Source: Pseudomonadota bacterium (GTDB taxonomy: Bacteria; Myxococcota_A; Polyangia; Polyangiales; Polyangiaceae). Taken from it: a stretch of 64,000 bases of DNA. The stretch's first letter is position 1; each line of letters opens with the position of its first letter. Under the pieces are notes generated by a model. That model was not told where the DNA came from and made no database searches. It saw nothing but the letters and a program-made list of their open reading frames with translations. Of the stretch, positions 8,440 to 16,679 are shown in pieces. Made by a program: the position numbers and the translations under genes. The stretch spans positions 1-64,000 of the forward strand of contig JAEYYX010000049.1 in NCBI GenBank assembly GCA_023428245.1, in the 5' to 3' direction.

Positions 8440-10431
8440 ATGAGGAATCAAGAGCGGGACACAGGGGGACACCCCGAGCAAAACGAACACGGGAACCAGA
8501 AGTTCCCTCCGCCCGAAGCCTTCCGGGCCCGTGCGCGCGTCCAAGACCTCGAACACTTCCAGCGCCTTTATCGAGAAAGCCTCGACGATCCCGATACATT
8601 CTGGCGACGAGAGACCGAGGAGCTCTTGGTCCGTCGACATTGGACGAAGCTACGCGAGTGGAAGCTGCCCAAGATCGAGTGGTTCGTGGGCGGAGAGCTG
8701 AACGTGAGCGAGAGCTGTCTCGATCGCTTCCTCGACGGCCCCACCGCGGACAAGGTCGCGCTCCTCTTCGAAGGGGAACCTGGTGAAACCCGTTCCTTCA
8801 CTTATCGCGAACTGCATCGAGATGTGGTCGCGCTCGCTGCGGCACTCCGTGCCCGCGGTATTGGAAAAGGAGATCGCGTCGCGATCTACATGGGCATGGT
8901 GCCCGAAGCGGTCATCGCAATGCTCGCCTGCGCGCGCATCGGCGCGCCCCACACGGTCGTCTTCGGCGGTTTCGCAGCCGAGGCGCTCGCCGACCGCCTG
9001 AACGACTCGGGAGCCAAAGCCGTGCTGACTCAAGATGGCGCCTACCGGAGAGGAAACATCCTGCCTCTCAAGGCCGCCGTCGACACCGCCGTCGACGAGG
9101 CGCCCTCGGTCGAGACCGTCATCGTCTTTCGTCGCCTGGGACAGGAGCTCTGTCCGCTCGAGATGCGTCAGGGGCGAGACTTCGAGTGGGCCGAGCTGAT
9201 AGCAAGGGCGCACCCAGACCAAGGCTACGCCGAGATTGTCGAAGCGGAACACCCCTTGTTCATCCTCTACACCTCAGGCTCGACCGGAAAGCCGAAGGGC
9301 ATCCTTCACACGAGCTACGGCTACTTGGCCTACGCGCACGTCACGACCAAATACATCTTCGACATTCGCGACGACGATATCTACTTCTGTACCGCCGACG
9401 TCGGTTGGATCACCGGACACACCTACGTCACCTACGGCCCGCTCTCGAACGGCGCGACGATCGTGCTTTACGAAGGGGCTCCGAATCAGCCCGATTGGGG
9501 CCGGTTTTGGCAGATCGTCGACAAACACAAGGTAACGATCCTCTACACAGCTCCAACCGCGATCCGCGCGTTCATGCGCGCCGGAGACGAGTTCGTCGAC
9601 GGCCACGACCTGTCAAGTCTCCGACTACTCGGCAGCGTCGGCGAGCCTATCAACCCTGAGGCCTGGCGCTGGTACCACCGGAAGATCGGGCGTGAGCGGT
9701 GTCCGATCGTCGACACATGGTGGCAGACAGAGACGGGCGGCATCATGATCACCACCCTGCCCGGGGTGCATGCAGCGAAGCCCGGCACAGCAGGCGTCCC
9801 GTTTTTTGGCGTCAAGGCGAGCGTTCTTCCGCCCGCGGATGAGTCGGCCGATCCAGACTCGGGCGGGCTTTTGACAATTGATGAACCATGGCCCTCCATG
9901 CTGCGCGGGATCTATGGAGATCCCGAGCGAGTCGCTCAGCAGTACTTCTCGACAGTCCAAGGTCACTATTTCTCCGGCGACGGTGCCAAGGTCGACGAAG
10001 ACGGGTACATCCGCGTGCTCGGACGCACCGACGACGTACTCAAGCTCTCAGGGCATCGAGTCGGGACAGCCGAGATCGAGAGTTGCCTTGTTGGGCACGG
10101 GGCCGTAGCCGAAGCAGCGGCGGTCGGTCGACCCCACGACATCAAAGGACAGGCCCTCGTCGTGTTCGTCTCGCTCAAGCCGTTCCGCCGCGGCTCTCCG
10201 AAGCTCGAGGCGGAGCTCGCGAACCACATCGCCACCGAAATCGGTCGTTTCGCTCGACCGGACGAGGTTTGCATTGTGCCCAGCTTGCCCAAGACGCGCA
10301 GCGGAAAAATCATGCGGCGGTTGCTCAAGAACATCGCCGCCTTCGAGGAGGTCCGGGGGGATCTATCCACGCTCGAGGACCGCGACGTCGTCGACGCGAT
10401 CGTCCAGATCTTCAACGCCCGCGCCCGATGA
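8440..10431 (+). CDS. acs: Acetyl-CoA synthetase (AMP-forming acetate-CoA ligase)
   Basis: A 663-residue ANL-superfamily enzyme that activates acetate to acetyl-AMP and then acetyl-CoA. The phosphate loop YTSGSTGKPKGI is near residue 280, the adenylate motif DTWWQTETGG near 425, the hinge GRTDDVLKLSGHR near 530, and the C-terminal PKTRSGKIMRR holds the lysine that is acetylated by protein acetyltransferases to switch Acs off. Length and motif order fit Acs better than propionyl or acyl-CoA synthetases. The first 25 residues are extra and Gln/Asn/Glu-rich. Its stop overlaps the next gene's ATG (ATGA), so translation is probably coupled to the HAD phosphatase. Confidence 0.95.
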   Translation: MRNQERDTGGHPEQNEHGNQKFPPPEAFRARARVQDLEHFQRLYRESLDDPDTFWRRETEELLVRRHWTKLREWKLPKIEWFVGGELNVSESCLDRFLDGPTADKVALLFEGEPGETRSFTYRELHRDVVALAAALRARGIGKGDRVAIYMGMVPEAVIAMLACARIGAPHTVVFGGFAAEALADRLNDSGAKAVLTQDGAYRRGNILPLKAAVDTAVDEAPSVETVIVFRRLGQELCPLEMRQGRDFEWAELIARAHPDQGYAEIVEAEHPLFILYTSGSTGKPKGILHTSYGYLAYAHVTTKYIFDIRDDDIYFCTADVGWITGHTYVTYGPLSNGATIVLYEGAPNQPDWGRFWQIVDKHKVTILYTAPTAIRAFMRAGDEFVDGHDLSSLRLLGSVGEPINPEAWRWYHRKIGRERCPIVDTWWQTETGGIMITTLPGVHAAKPGTAGVPFFGVKASVLPPADESADPDSGGLLTIDEPWPSMLRGIYGDPERVAQQYFSTVQGHYFSGDGAKVDEDGYIRVLGRTDDVLKLSGHRVGTAEIESCLVGHGAVAEAAAVGRPHDIKGQALVVFVSLKPFRRGSPKLEAELANHIATEIGRFARPDEVCIVPSLPKTRSGKIMRRLLKNIAAFEEVRGDLSTLEDRDVVDAIVQIFNARAR

Positions 10432-11207
10432 ACATAAGAACAATGCACCTCGCCGGGGCGCTCGAAGAGCTTTCCCGCGCCCTTCAGGAAGAAGAACGAG
10501 CCATTGTGGCCTTCGACGCGGACGGAACGCTCTGGTCCGACGACGTCGGCTCACTCGTGTTCGAGTACGCGCTCAGCGAGGCCCTCCTCCACGAGGATGC
10601 CTCGGACGCGCTCGGAGAAGTCCTCCGCGAGGTCGAGCCTGGCGTGACGCTCCCCTCCGGTTCGGTGCGGCGAGCCCAGAAGCTCCTTGAGCTCTATGAG
10701 CACAGAACCATCGGAGACAAGACGATGGCCGAGGTCCAAGTCTGGGCCTACGCGGGTCTCCGAGAGACAGAAGCTTGGGCTCTTACCGAAACGGCACTCG
10801 CCTTGTCCCCTCGACATTCGGTGCGAAGGGACGCAGTCTTCGCGCTTGTCGAGAGAGCACGGGCGCAGGGGGCGCGGGTCGTCATCGTCTCGGCGTCTCC
10901 CGAGTGGGTCGTGGCGAGCGCCGCTCGCGATCTCGGCTTCGCCCCCGAGGACGTGATCGGGGGGCGCGCTCGCGTTCAGGAGGGCATCATCGAGCCTGCG
11001 CTCGAGGAAGAGCTTCCCTACGGTGAGGGGAAGGTGACGGCGCTCAGACGTCGCGTGGGCGACGATCCCTTGGTCCTCGCGACGGGTGACAGCGGCTTCG
11101 ATCTCCATCTGCTCGGGGCAGCTCGGCTCGGGCTCGGAGTCGGGAAAAAACCGAAACTCCTCGCGGGGCTAGCTGAACTGTCGCATTGCTTCCTCCTCGA
11201 AGCATAA
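10428..11207 (+). CDS. HAD-superfamily (IB, SerB-like) phosphatase
   Basis: A 259-residue HAD hydrolase. Motif I is VAFDADGTLWSDD (nucleophile and acid/base Asp pair), motif II is VIVSASPEWVV (Ser), the conserved Lys lies in GEGKVTALRRR, and motif IV is ATGDSGFDLHLL. A helical cap lies between motifs I and II, as in SerB-type C1 caps. Substrate is not evident; phosphoserine phosphatase would be one candidate but there is no further serine-pathway gene nearby. The ATG overlaps the acs stop by three bases. No signal peptide, so cytoplasmic. Confidence 0.85.
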   Translation: MNIRTMHLAGALEELSRALQEEERAIVAFDADGTLWSDDVGSLVFEYALSEALLHEDASDALGEVLREVEPGVTLPSGSVRRAQKLLELYEHRTIGDKTMAEVQVWAYAGLRETEAWALTETALALSPRHSVRRDAVFALVERARAQGARVVIVSASPEWVVASAARDLGFAPEDVIGGRARVQEGIIEPALEEELPYGEGKVTALRRRVGDDPLVLATGDSGFDLHLLGAARLGLGVGKKPKLLAGLAELSHCFLLEA

Positions 11208-11250
11208 GCCTTCCCTGGCGATCCGGCTTTCGCTAAGCATAGAGCCCAAC

Positions 11251-11955
11251 ATGCTCTCTCGCCGCCTCCTGGGCCTCGCCTCCCTCCTCCCCCTCGTTCT
11301 CGCCTGCTCGAAGAGTGCTCCGCCTGCCGAAGAGCCGCGCTACGAGCTCGACGACGAGGAGGAGAGCTCCGGTGGTCCCGAAATGATGGCCGAGTTCGGT
11401 GGTCTGAACGAAGAAAAGGTCGCGCGCGTCTTCAAGAACGTACAGCCGGCGCTCTCCGACTGCCTCATGAAGGGCTACAGTCGCGTCGAGTTCCTCGGAG
11501 GCGAAGTGCGCTTCCTGGTGAACGTAAACCTGTCCGGGCGCGCTGAATCAGCCTTCATCGAGAGCTCGAATCTCGGGGACTACGAGACTGAGAGGTGCAT
11601 GCTCCGCGAACTCGCGAGCCAGAAATGGCCCAAGCCTGTAGGCGGGCGCATCGGTCCGGCGCGCAACAGCATCGCATTCGATCCCCCCTCAGACGTACGC
11701 GCACCTGTCGACTGGTCCACGAGCGACGTACGCACTGCTCTAGCTCAGGGCTCGGACGACCTTCGCGCCTGTGGTGGAAACGGGCCCTTCGTCATTACGG
11801 CGTATGTGAACACAAACGGTTCTGTCATGTCAGCGGGCGTGGCCCACTCGGATCCGAACGGGGAAGCGGCCGCTGAGTGTTTGCTGAACGCAGTGCGCTC
11901 GCTCAGGTTCCCCTCCCCGGGGAGCTGGCCGGCGAAGGTCACCTTCGAACGCTAA
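11251..11955 (+). CDS. Lipoprotein with two AgmX/PglI C-terminal-like repeats
   Basis: A 234-residue secreted lipoprotein. The signal peptide ends LPLVLAC, with Cys19 as the lipidation site, then comes an acidic linker (DDEEESSGG). The rest holds two similar halves. Each has a Val/Arg-x3-Ala...Cys stretch, then beta strands of the form VRFLVNVNLSGR / FVITAYVNTNGSV, then a second Cys (ERCMLREL, AECLLNAV) and a short C-terminal strand ending in FxRxx-type residues. This matches the TonB-C-like AgmX/PglI C-terminal module widespread in myxobacteria, here duplicated. In Myxococcus such proteins relate to gliding and cell-envelope machines, but no motility partner is adjacent, so the role is open. 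Confidence 0.75.
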   Translation: MLSRRLLGLASLLPLVLACSKSAPPAEEPRYELDDEEESSGGPEMMAEFGGLNEEKVARVFKNVQPALSDCLMKGYSRVEFLGGEVRFLVNVNLSGRAESAFIESSNLGDYETERCMLRELASQKWPKPVGGRIGPARNSIAFDPPSDVRAPVDWSTSDVRTALAQGSDDLRACGGNGPFVITAYVNTNGSVMSAGVAHSDPNGEAAAECLLNAVRSLRFPSPGSWPAKVTFER

Positions 11956-11990
11956 CGTGAGCGCCACCCTTCCCGGGGGCTCACAGAGTC

Positions 11991-12611
11991 TTAGAACTCC
12001 TCGCCGCGCGTATCCTGCGCTTGAGCGGGCAATGGCGGAGGCGCTGTCGGATCGACGCGGAAAGAGCTCTGCTCTTGGGTCTCCTGGACGCGCTCGTCTT
12101 CGAAGGCGTGCCGCAGCTTTTCCTCCTTTTCGGCCAGCTCAGCAGAGCGGGCCCCCTCGCGGTCGCGAAAGGTCCTGAGCAGAGCCTCCTTTTCCGCAAG
12201 ACTACCCCTGAGCGCCCGCTTCTCACGCTCGAGCAGAGCGACCTTCTGACGCTCGGCTTCAAGCTCAGCCTTTTGAGCCGTCAGCGCGGTCTCCTTTGTA
12301 GGCTCAGGCGGAGCGCACTTAGCTAGCTCGGTCTTCGGAGCGGTCTCCGCGCCTTCTTCGAGAGCTCGCAGTTTGGCCTGCTGTCGGACAAGTTCGTCAT
12401 AGGTCCGTTTGTGCGCCTCGCGCTCGACCTCGACCGCCGAGCTCACCTGTTCGTAGTCAGGCTTCGCAACGCAACCCGATGCGAGCAAGAGCCCGAGGAC
12501 ACAACGCGTCACCACAAGAACGTGATACCCGCGGGGAGAGCGAGGCGGCGTAGCCGCTCCCAAGACGCGCTTCACCGGAGCGCTCGCTCGGAGCACATGC
12601 TCCTTCTTCAT
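11991..12611 (-). CDS. Coiled-coil lipoprotein
   Basis: A 206-residue protein with a hydrophobic segment ending LGLLLASGC, so probably lipidated at about Cys47, followed by heptad-rich sequence (residues 55-175) full of Glu/Lys/Arg/Leu/Ala that should form a long coiled coil. The tail is Pro-rich. The n-region before the hydrophobic stretch is long for a signal peptide; a GTG codon 14 residues before the Cys would give a normal one, but the ATG at 12611 overlaps the stop of the PilZ-like gene (ATGA) and is favoured by coupling. Function is unknown. The pairing suggests an envelope protein made together with a PilZ-type protein. Confidence 0.7.
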   Translation of the reverse strand: MKKEHVLRASAPVKRVLGAATPPRSPRGYHVLVVTRCVLGLLLASGCVAKPDYEQVSSAVEVEREAHKRTYDELVRQQAKLRALEEGAETAPKTELAKCAPPEPTKETALTAQKAELEAERQKVALLEREKRALRGSLAEKEALLRTFRDREGARSAELAEKEEKLRHAFEDERVQETQEQSSFRVDPTAPPPLPAQAQDTRGEEF

Positions 12612-12991
12612 GCTGATAGCTCCTCGAACCGAGCCTCGTAGAGAGCCCGGCAGCGATCTTCGTCAGGTCCCAGAGCGGCCCTTCGGTGCAGGACATCGAG
12701 GTGCTCCGCCAGGGTGAGGCGATCTGGGTCGGGAGCCTCCAAGAAGCGGAAGGCTTCGAGGCATCCGTCGACCCGCACCGAGCGAGCGAGAACCTTCACT
12801 CCCCGGAGCCGTTCCGGCAGAGAGAGCTCGAGGTTGCAGAAGAGCGGGCGGGCGCCGCGAGGCGGCGCACCGTGGCGGAGCAGGATGCCCGAGGAAGAAA
12901 GAGCCACGGCTCGAAGCTCTTTGCAGCTAAAGCCGTCATACGCCCTCACTGGAAAATCTGTGGTGCCGCGCAGGCCAGTCCGTCGTTCCAT
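12608..12991 (-). CDS. PilZ-like domain protein, 127 aa
   Basis: A small protein beginning MERRTGLRG. The early Arg-Arg-x3-Arg, followed about 25 residues later by RAVALSSSGILL, resembles the RxxxR and (D/N)xSxxG motifs of PilZ domains that bind cyclic di-GMP. The second motif lacks the usual acidic residue, so ligand binding is uncertain. The C-terminal third (LAEHLDVLHRR...) is helical. A frame-open extension of 14 residues upstream exists, but the ATG at 12991 gives the expected N-terminus. Its stop overlaps the next gene's start. The fold call is from motif pattern only. Confidence 0.55.
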   Translation of the reverse strand: MERRTGLRGTTDFPVRAYDGFSCKELRAVALSSSGILLRHGAPPRGARPLFCNLELSLPERLRGVKVLARSVRVDGCLEAFRFLEAPDPDRLTLAEHLDVLHRRAALGPDEDRCRALYEARFEELSA

Positions 12992-13093
12992 ACCTACACC
13001 TACATAGTATCCTAATTCGTGCCCGGGTGGCATAAAAACTCACACCATAAGAAAAACTTGGCCCCCGCCCCAGGACTCCCTTACTCACCTGCC

Positions 13094-14236
13094 ATGCGGC
13101 AGGCGCGACGATGGCGTGGGTTCGCCTTCGGCGGACTCCTTCTCGGCCTATTGGGCTCCGTTGCATTTGCCGCCGACGCACCCTCGCCCCTCGTCTTCTC
13201 CACGATCTCCGTGAGTGATGGACGCGCGACCGCTCGCGACAAGCAGGGTCAGACCCGGGAGCTAGGCCTCGACCCGGAGCTCCAGGCCGGCCTGCAGACC
13301 ATCCTGGCGCGCGCCCGTCCCATCGCGGGAGCCGCCGTGGTCATCGAAGTTTCCACGGGACAGGTCCTCGCTGCCGCGGAGATCGGAACCTCACACCCCG
13401 GCGAGCTGCTCTTCGAGCCCCGGGCGCCCGCGGCCAGCGTCTTCAAGCTCGTCACCACCGCCGCTCTCTACGAACGAGGCGGCGTACGTCCTCAGGATCG
13501 AGTCTGCACCAAAGGTGGTCTCCGAGACATCGGCGAAGAGCACCTCGCGCCCGCCTCTGGTCCGGGCGTTGTTTGCGCTCCGTTTTTCCACGCCCTCGGC
13601 GTCAGTCGCAACGCAGCCTACGCGCAGCTCTCGACCGAGCGACTCATGCGGGACGATCTGCTCGCTGTTGCCGAGACCTTCGGCTTCAACCAACGCCTTC
13701 CCCTCGATGTGGAAGGGCAAGTCGGCTCCTTGAGCGTGCCTTTCAACGACCTCGAGTTCGCCCGAACGGCGGCGGGCTTTGAAAACTCAAAGCTCTCCGT
13801 GTTCGGCGCAGCCCGTCTCGCCCTCACTGTCGCGGCTCTCGGAGCGCCCCCCGAAATGCACTTCGAAGCCCACGCCCCCGCCTCGGAGCGAACGCGCGTC
13901 ATCACCGAGACAACGGCGCGCCGCCTCCGAAAGAGTATGGAGCTCACTGTCCATAGCGGCACGGCTCGCGACGCTTTCCGTGACGAAACCGGACGCTACT
14001 ACCTCGGCTATCTCCAGGTCGCCGGAAAAACCGGGACCCTCAAACCCGCGAAAAATGGCCCCACCTCGAACTGGTTCGTCGGGTTCGCTCCGAGCGAGAA
14101 ACCGACAGTCGTCGTCGGGGTCCTGCTCCAGATCAGCGACCTCTGGCACCAGAAGGCCCCGACGGCCGCCCGCGACGTGCTCCGTTTGCACTTCGCTCGC
14201 CATGGCGCGCGGGGCGTGACGTCCCCGCTCAAGTGA
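13094..14236 (+). CDS. Penicillin-binding protein transpeptidase domain protein
   Basis: A 380-residue exported serine acyltransferase of the penicillin-binding/beta-lactamase fold. A signal peptide (GGLLLGLLGSVAFAA) precedes the domain. The three catalytic motifs are in order: SVFK (Ser115-Lys118), SRN (Ser171-Asn173) and KTGT (Lys312). Spacing and the SRNAAY form fit a class B-type PBP transpeptidase without the N-terminal dimerisation domain, so it is a short, single-domain enzyme acting on periplasmic peptidoglycan. The ATG at 13094 is chosen because it starts just before the signal peptide. It is transcribed divergently from the PilZ-like gene. Confidence 0.85.
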   Translation: MRQARRWRGFAFGGLLLGLLGSVAFAADAPSPLVFSTISVSDGRATARDKQGQTRELGLDPELQAGLQTILARARPIAGAAVVIEVSTGQVLAAAEIGTSHPGELLFEPRAPAASVFKLVTTAALYERGGVRPQDRVCTKGGLRDIGEEHLAPASGPGVVCAPFFHALGVSRNAAYAQLSTERLMRDDLLAVAETFGFNQRLPLDVEGQVGSLSVPFNDLEFARTAAGFENSKLSVFGAARLALTVAALGAPPEMHFEAHAPASERTRVITETTARRLRKSMELTVHSGTARDAFRDETGRYYLGYLQVAGKTGTLKPAKNGPTSNWFVGFAPSEKPTVVVGVLLQISDLWHQKAPTAARDVLRLHFARHGARGVTSPLK

Positions 14237-14264
14237 GCGAGGACGCTACTCAGCAAGCACGCGC

Positions 14265-16004
14265 TCACGACCGAGCGCGACGCAGAGCGAGCCTTCCGAG
14301 CGCCGCGAAGAGCAGACCGAACAGGGCGAGCGCGCCCCCTCGCTCAGGCCGGATACCCACCGCGTGGCAGCCGCAGGTCCCTTCCTTCGTTGTCGCCGAG
14401 TGCTCGGCCTGAGCCTCCACTGGACCTGAGGTGTTGCCGGCTTTGCCTTTGCCGGGGATGCCGAGGTCAGGAACCGGGGTCTGGACGACCTCGTCGACCT
14501 TGATCTTGTCGCGCTTCTTCCGGCTCAGGTCCTCAGCCACCCAAATCTTGTTCAGGCCGCGATAGGTCCGCGGCGCCTTGCCCCAGCGGTACCTCACCGG
14601 TTGCTCACAGTTGATCACCGAGATGTCCGGGTGCACGTGATTGTACCGGGTCTGGAATGCGTTGGCGGAAGCGGGAGTCACCGACGGATCTGCCGCACCG
14701 AGCTCTCCTGCCGGGAGCTTCACGCCGCCCTCCACGGTGCCCCCCGCACCTAAGGTCGGATCTTTCGGAAGCGCCGCGCTGCCGTAACGGTAGTGGAGGC
14801 GCGAGACGATGTATTTATGGCGAGCGAGCAGCGCCTTGCGAGCCGCGAGTTCCTCGCGGTCCGCCTTCCATTGCTTCTCGATCTCCTTTTTCTCTTTCGG
14901 CGTCTTGCCCTCGAGCATCGCCTTCAGCTTCGCCTCCTCTTCTTCGGTCTCGGCGGGCGGCGCGGGACGGCGCTCCGATTCCGGCAATTTGGCGTCCACT
15001 GCATCACCACCCAAGCTCAAGAGCTCATGGGGCAGAAGGGGCTCGTTCGGGCAAGGCTTTCCACAGTCCCAGCTCGGAAAAGCGTACTCGAGCAGGAAGG
15101 TCCCGGGGTTCTTCTCGAGGAAACGGTCATGCAGGGCGCCGTAAAACTCACCCATGCGCTCCTTGACCTCGAAGTCGACGGAAAGGTTCGTGGGCGCCGC
15201 CATGGTCGGATAGTTTTTCACTTGCATCCTCTGCTCGGGCACGAGCGTGAAGATGAGTAACTCTTGAGCGGGAGCCGCTGAAGGGAGGCCGAAGCGCGCG
15301 GGGATCGTGGAATAGTCGGTGCCCGTGACAAAGCGGATCGGGCTCAGCTGCGCTCGGGAACCACCGACGAGCTCAACGCGCCCCGTCTCGACGTCCGCTA
15401 CGAGGAACCTGTAACCCGCCTTCTCATACTCGTCGATGCTCGCGTCGCCCCCGGACGGCAGGGTCAGGTCTCGCTTCTTTAGGTGCTCGCGGAGCTCCTC
15501 CGCCGAAAACACCGAGAAGACGAACTCTCCTGTCTTCTCCTGGGCCTTCATATCCATGAGCATCTCTTTGGCGACCTTCTGCGAACCTCCCGTTTCGAAG
15601 GTGCCAAGAAACCCTGTCGAAGCCTTGGCCGTGAGGTCTCGCTCCCACTCCTGCTCCGCCTCGCCCGACTCACAGGGGTCTTTCTCCCAGAACTCGGCGA
15701 ACTTGGGCGCGGAGAGATTGTCGAGGCGATCGATGAACTCACGTTTGAGCCCAGTGACTTGTTCCGCTTTGACGTCAGCCGGGACGGCAATGATGAGTGA
15801 AAAGGGCGTGAGGTTGCCCTGGTAATCGCTCATGACGCTGACCACGCTGGTGCCGCCTTTGCGCAAGATGGAGACCATCGTCGAATGCACCTTCTCACTG
15901 CCATCGCCGGCGATGAGAACGGGAGACGCAAGGGCAGTGCTGCCCGTCAATGCAGCAGCCAGGCCAAGGGCGAGAGCAGAAGCGCGAAAACCAGAGAGCG
16001 ACAT
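14265..16004 (-). CDS. DUF2330 protein with MYXO-CTERM-like sorting tail
   Basis: A 579-residue exported protein. It has a signal peptide (GLAAALTGSTALA), then a large domain of the DUF2330 type, recognised by the opening GDGSEKVHSTMVSILRKG, the LIIAVPADV strand and the later LLEYAFPSWDC. A Lys/Glu-rich helical insertion (residues 350-400) interrupts the C-terminal half. The last 37 residues have the layout of a MYXO-CTERM signal: TCGCHAVG with a Cys pair at 544/546, a hydrophobic segment, and a terminal basic RRARS, as processed by myxosortase-type enzymes. The protein should therefore end up anchored at the outer surface. The molecular function of DUF2330 is not known. Confidence 0.85.
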   Translation of the reverse strand: MSLSGFRASALALGLAAALTGSTALASPVLIAGDGSEKVHSTMVSILRKGGTSVVSVMSDYQGNLTPFSLIIAVPADVKAEQVTGLKREFIDRLDNLSAPKFAEFWEKDPCESGEAEQEWERDLTAKASTGFLGTFETGGSQKVAKEMLMDMKAQEKTGEFVFSVFSAEELREHLKKRDLTLPSGGDASIDEYEKAGYRFLVADVETGRVELVGGSRAQLSPIRFVTGTDYSTIPARFGLPSAAPAQELLIFTLVPEQRMQVKNYPTMAAPTNLSVDFEVKERMGEFYGALHDRFLEKNPGTFLLEYAFPSWDCGKPCPNEPLLPHELLSLGGDAVDAKLPESERRPAPPAETEEEEAKLKAMLEGKTPKEKKEIEKQWKADREELAARKALLARHKYIVSRLHYRYGSAALPKDPTLGAGGTVEGGVKLPAGELGAADPSVTPASANAFQTRYNHVHPDISVINCEQPVRYRWGKAPRTYRGLNKIWVAEDLSRKKRDKIKVDEVVQTPVPDLGIPGKGKAGNTSGPVEAQAEHSATTKEGTCGCHAVGIRPERGGALALFGLLFAALGRLALRRARS

Positions 16005-16063
16005 GGGGTTCGGAGGCTAGGACAGATGCGCGGGCCCGGTCCAGCCAGGACGGACGAGCCGCG

Positions 16064-16091
16064 TCGACGGCGCTCCGGGACCTGTTATGAT
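16064..16091 (+). promoter_or_regulatory. Possible promoter of the Nudix gene
   Basis: TATGAT at 16086-16091 matches five of six -10 positions and is preceded after 16 bases by TCGACG (four of six to TTGACA). It lies just ahead of the Nudix ATG at 16104, leaving almost no leader, so the assignment is weak. Confidence 0.3.
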
Positions 16092-16103
16092 GGTAAGGGT
16101 TCG

Positions 16104-16625
16104 ATGCAAACTCGACCGGATGGCGATCGCGCCGAAGCCTGGCCCGCCGCCGTCGCCCTCATTTTGGCGGGGCCCCCTCTGGACCTCCTCCTCATCCGGC
16201 GATCGGAGAGCCCTCTGGATCCCTGGTCAGGGCACATGGCCCTGCCGGGCGGAAGACAGGAGCGAAGCGATGCCGACAGCCTGAGCACGGCCATCCGCGA
16301 GACCTTCGAGGAGGTCGGCGTCGCCCTCGACCGCTCTGAGTACCGCGCGTCTTTGTCACCGCTCGAGGCACGAGGACGAGGTTTGCGGAGGACGTTCCCG
16401 GTCATAGCTCACGTCTTTCACCTCCCTGAGCGGCCGGTCACGACTCCGAATTACGAGGTAGCCGAGGTCCTGTGGGCCCCCCTTTACGCACTCGAAGCCA
16501 CTCCAGTCTCGCTGGACAACGGCCGCGGACCAGCGCTCATCTTGGATGGGCGGTTTGTTTGGGGCCTGACCTACCGCATCGTCGAGTCTTTCCTGAAGAA
16601 CAGGAAAAATTTTCAGGACATGTAG
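16104..16625 (+). CDS. Nudix hydrolase, CoA pyrophosphatase (NudL) type
   Basis: A 173-residue Nudix protein. The stretch LLLIRRSESPLDPWSGHMA followed by LPGG matches the upstream signature of the coenzyme A pyrophosphatase subfamily. The Nudix box follows as GGRQERSDADSLSTAIRE and TFEEVGV, with the same one-residue longer loop as E. coli NudL, and it keeps the catalytic REx2EE glutamates. Such enzymes cut CoA and acyl-CoA to phosphopantetheine products. The frame is open upstream, but the ATG at 16104 starts directly before the first strand. The stop is adjacent to a possible GTG start of the PAP2 gene, so the two are likely co-translated. Confidence 0.85.
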   Translation: MQTRPDGDRAEAWPAAVALILAGPPLDLLLIRRSESPLDPWSGHMALPGGRQERSDADSLSTAIRETFEEVGVALDRSEYRASLSPLEARGRGLRRTFPVIAHVFHLPERPVTTPNYEVAEVLWAPLYALEATPVSLDNGRGPALILDGRFVWGLTYRIVESFLKNRKNFQDM

Positions 16626-16679
16626 GTGGCGTTTTGGCGATGCCACGGCTACCGTTTCGAGCCTTCCCCGAACCTCGCT

